Source: Acidobacteriota bacterium
Lineage (GTDB): Bacteria; Acidobacteriota; Thermoanaerobaculia; Multivoradales; JAHEKO01
Assembly: GCA_024638355.1 (NCBI GenBank)
Contig: JAHEKO010000189.1
Span: 1-7,357 of the forward strand
Length of the DNA: 7,357 nucleotides
Reading direction: 5' to 3'
Shown here: piece after piece, positions 6,730 to 7,357 of the stretch
Layout of the letters: every line of letters starts with the position of its first letter
Position numbering within the stretch: the stretch's first letter is position 1
Program-made: the position numbers and the translations under genes
Notes under the pieces: model-generated
What the model was told of the DNA's origin: nothing
The model's database searches: none
What the model saw: the letters and a program-made list of their open reading frames with translations, nothing else

Positions 6730-6792
6730 GAAAGGCAGGGCGCCGCGAGCCGGTACGCTCACCGCCCTTCGGTTTGGTATTCTCGGGAAGCT

Positions 6793-7357
6793 ATGTGGAG
6801 AGTAACGATCAGCCGAAGCACGCGTCTCGCGCTCGTGATGGCCGTGGCCCTGGCGCCCGCCGGGGTCGTCGCCCAAGAAGACGATCTGGGAGCGGCGCCG
6901 CCCGCGGCCAACGAAGAGCCGGGAACGCTGGACATCCTCAACGAGCAGACCTCGCTCGGCAACGTCGCTCAGGCCGCGAGGATGGAGTACCACGCCGGCC
7001 ACCGCCATCTGGTGCGAGCGATGAAGCTCGAGGAGAAGCTGGACGAGGTCGAGGCGTCGAAGCGCGAGAAGCAGGCCGCCAAGGTGGAGAAGGCGTATCA
7101 AGACGCCGCGGACTCCTTTGCGCAGGCCATTCGCACCAGCCCCGGCCTCCTGGAGGCCTACGCCGAGCTCGGCCAGGCCTATCGCGCCCTGGACAAGAAC
7201 GTGGAGGCGGTGCAGGTGCACAACGCCGCGCTCAAGCTCGCGCCCGAGGACGTCGAGAACATCTACGGGCGCGGCGAGGCGTTCCTCGCCCTCAACTATC
7301 TGAGAGAGGCGGCCACGACCTACACCGAGCTGGCCGGCTCGCATCAGGAGCACGCCG
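6793..7357 (+). CDS. Exported TPR-repeat protein, C-terminus cut by window edge
   Basis: The first 188 codons of a gene divergent from the pilin operon. Residues 1-30 form a plausible Sec signal peptide (basic start, hydrophobic LALVMAVALAPAGVV, likely cut at VVA|QED); no lipobox Cys is present, so a soluble periplasmic or secreted protein is predicted. An Ala/Pro/Glu linker (about 31-50) leads to a long charged helix (about 57-105, EEKLDEVEASKREKQAAKVEKAY) that may form a coiled coil and runs into TPR units: a helix ending AIRTSP117, a full repeat at 118-151 (GLLEAYAELGQAYRALDKN...LKLAP) and another from 152 (EDVENIYGRGEAFLALNYL). Conserved TPR positions (Ala, Leu-Gly, Tyr, Pro) are present. 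The ATG at 6793 has a weak GGGAAG close upstream and gives the signal peptide. TPR proteins are scaffolds; partner and pathway are unknown, and a link to the pilus is suggested only by position. Confidence 0.85.
   Translation, partial: MWRVTISRSTRLALVMAVALAPAGVVAQEDDLGAAPPAANEEPGTLDILNEQTSLGNVAQAARMEYHAGHRHLVRAMKLEEKLDEVEASKREKQAAKVEKAYQDAADSFAQAIRTSPGLLEAYAELGQAYRALDKNVEAVQVHNAALKLAPEDVENIYGRGEAFLALNYLREAATTYTELAGSHQEHA

Larger units (their letters stand above)
6561..6792. other. Divergent intergenic regulatory region with an A/T-rich island
   Basis: This stretch separates the minus-strand pilin operon from the plus-strand TPR gene. I see no credible gene in it; the long minus-strand frame crossing it has no family signature and continues antisense into the TPR gene. 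Two A/T-rich patches (about 6575-6622 and 6654-6682) stand out in otherwise very GC-rich DNA. The first lies about 40-90 bp upstream of the predicted sigma-54 start, where IHF-assisted bending commonly occurs, though I see no good IHF consensus. I could not identify a convincing sigma-70 promoter for the TPR gene. Confidence 0.6.

Noticed and set aside
6682..7353. A 223-codon minus-strand open frame across the intergenic region
   Set aside because: It is antisense to the TPR gene, whose signal peptide and TPR helices are clear; its own product is Leu/Arg/Gly-rich without a motif.
1..7357. Mobile element, CRISPR array, toxin-antitoxin or defence system
   Set aside because: No transposase, integrase, terminal repeats, spaced direct repeats or defence motifs were found; all coding space is explained by pilus genes and one TPR gene.

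Overview
The window carries the minor-pilin/adhesin operon of a type IV pilus system on the minus strand. In transcription order the genes are fimT/gspH-like, pilV, pilW, pilX and pilY1. A 292-bp regulatory region follows (6501-6792), then the start of a divergent plus-strand gene for an exported TPR protein. The window is accessory-poor: I see no tRNA, rRNA, IS element, CRISPR or att site.

Organism: the DNA is GC-rich with strong G/C at third codon positions. This is why long open frames appear antisense to the real genes. The gene order matches the fimU-pilV-pilW-pilX-pilY1 cassette of Pseudomonas-like type IV pili. The proteins differ from the proteobacterial versions: they are Asp/Gly-rich with DxDxDG loops, PilW is large, and PilY1 has a large insert in its VWA domain. 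The divergent TPR family is one I associate with Acidobacteriota and some other environmental lineages. My best guess is an acidobacterium (for example Thermoanaerobaculia-like), at low confidence; Myxococcota or another delta-type lineage is the main alternative.

Layout: 1-3283 (minus) is pilY1, with its N-terminal 1094 codons present and its C-terminus off the left edge. 3283-3888 is pilX, 3885-5219 pilW, 5239-5841 pilV and 5862-6500 fimT, all minus. The genes are tightly packed: 20-nt and 19-nt gaps, an ATGA overlap and a TAATG overlap, which suggests one transcript with translational coupling. 6501-6792 is the divergent intergenic region. It contains a near-perfect sigma-54 -24/-12 element facing the pilin operon, an A/T-rich island and several inverted repeats. 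6793-7357 (plus) is the TPR gene, cut by the right edge.

How the genes work together: FimT, PilV and PilW have class III (prepilin) leaders with a Gly|Phe cleavage site and Glu at +5; PilX has a PilX_N-type leader without Glu5. By family knowledge these minor pilins form a priming complex at the pilus tip. That complex carries PilY1, a large secreted protein with a MIDAS-type VWA domain and a calcium-binding beta-propeller. The sigma-54 promoter suggests the set is switched on by a PilR-like enhancer-binding protein. A notable theme is that FimT, PilV, PilW and PilY1 all contain DxDxDG-like candidate calcium loops.
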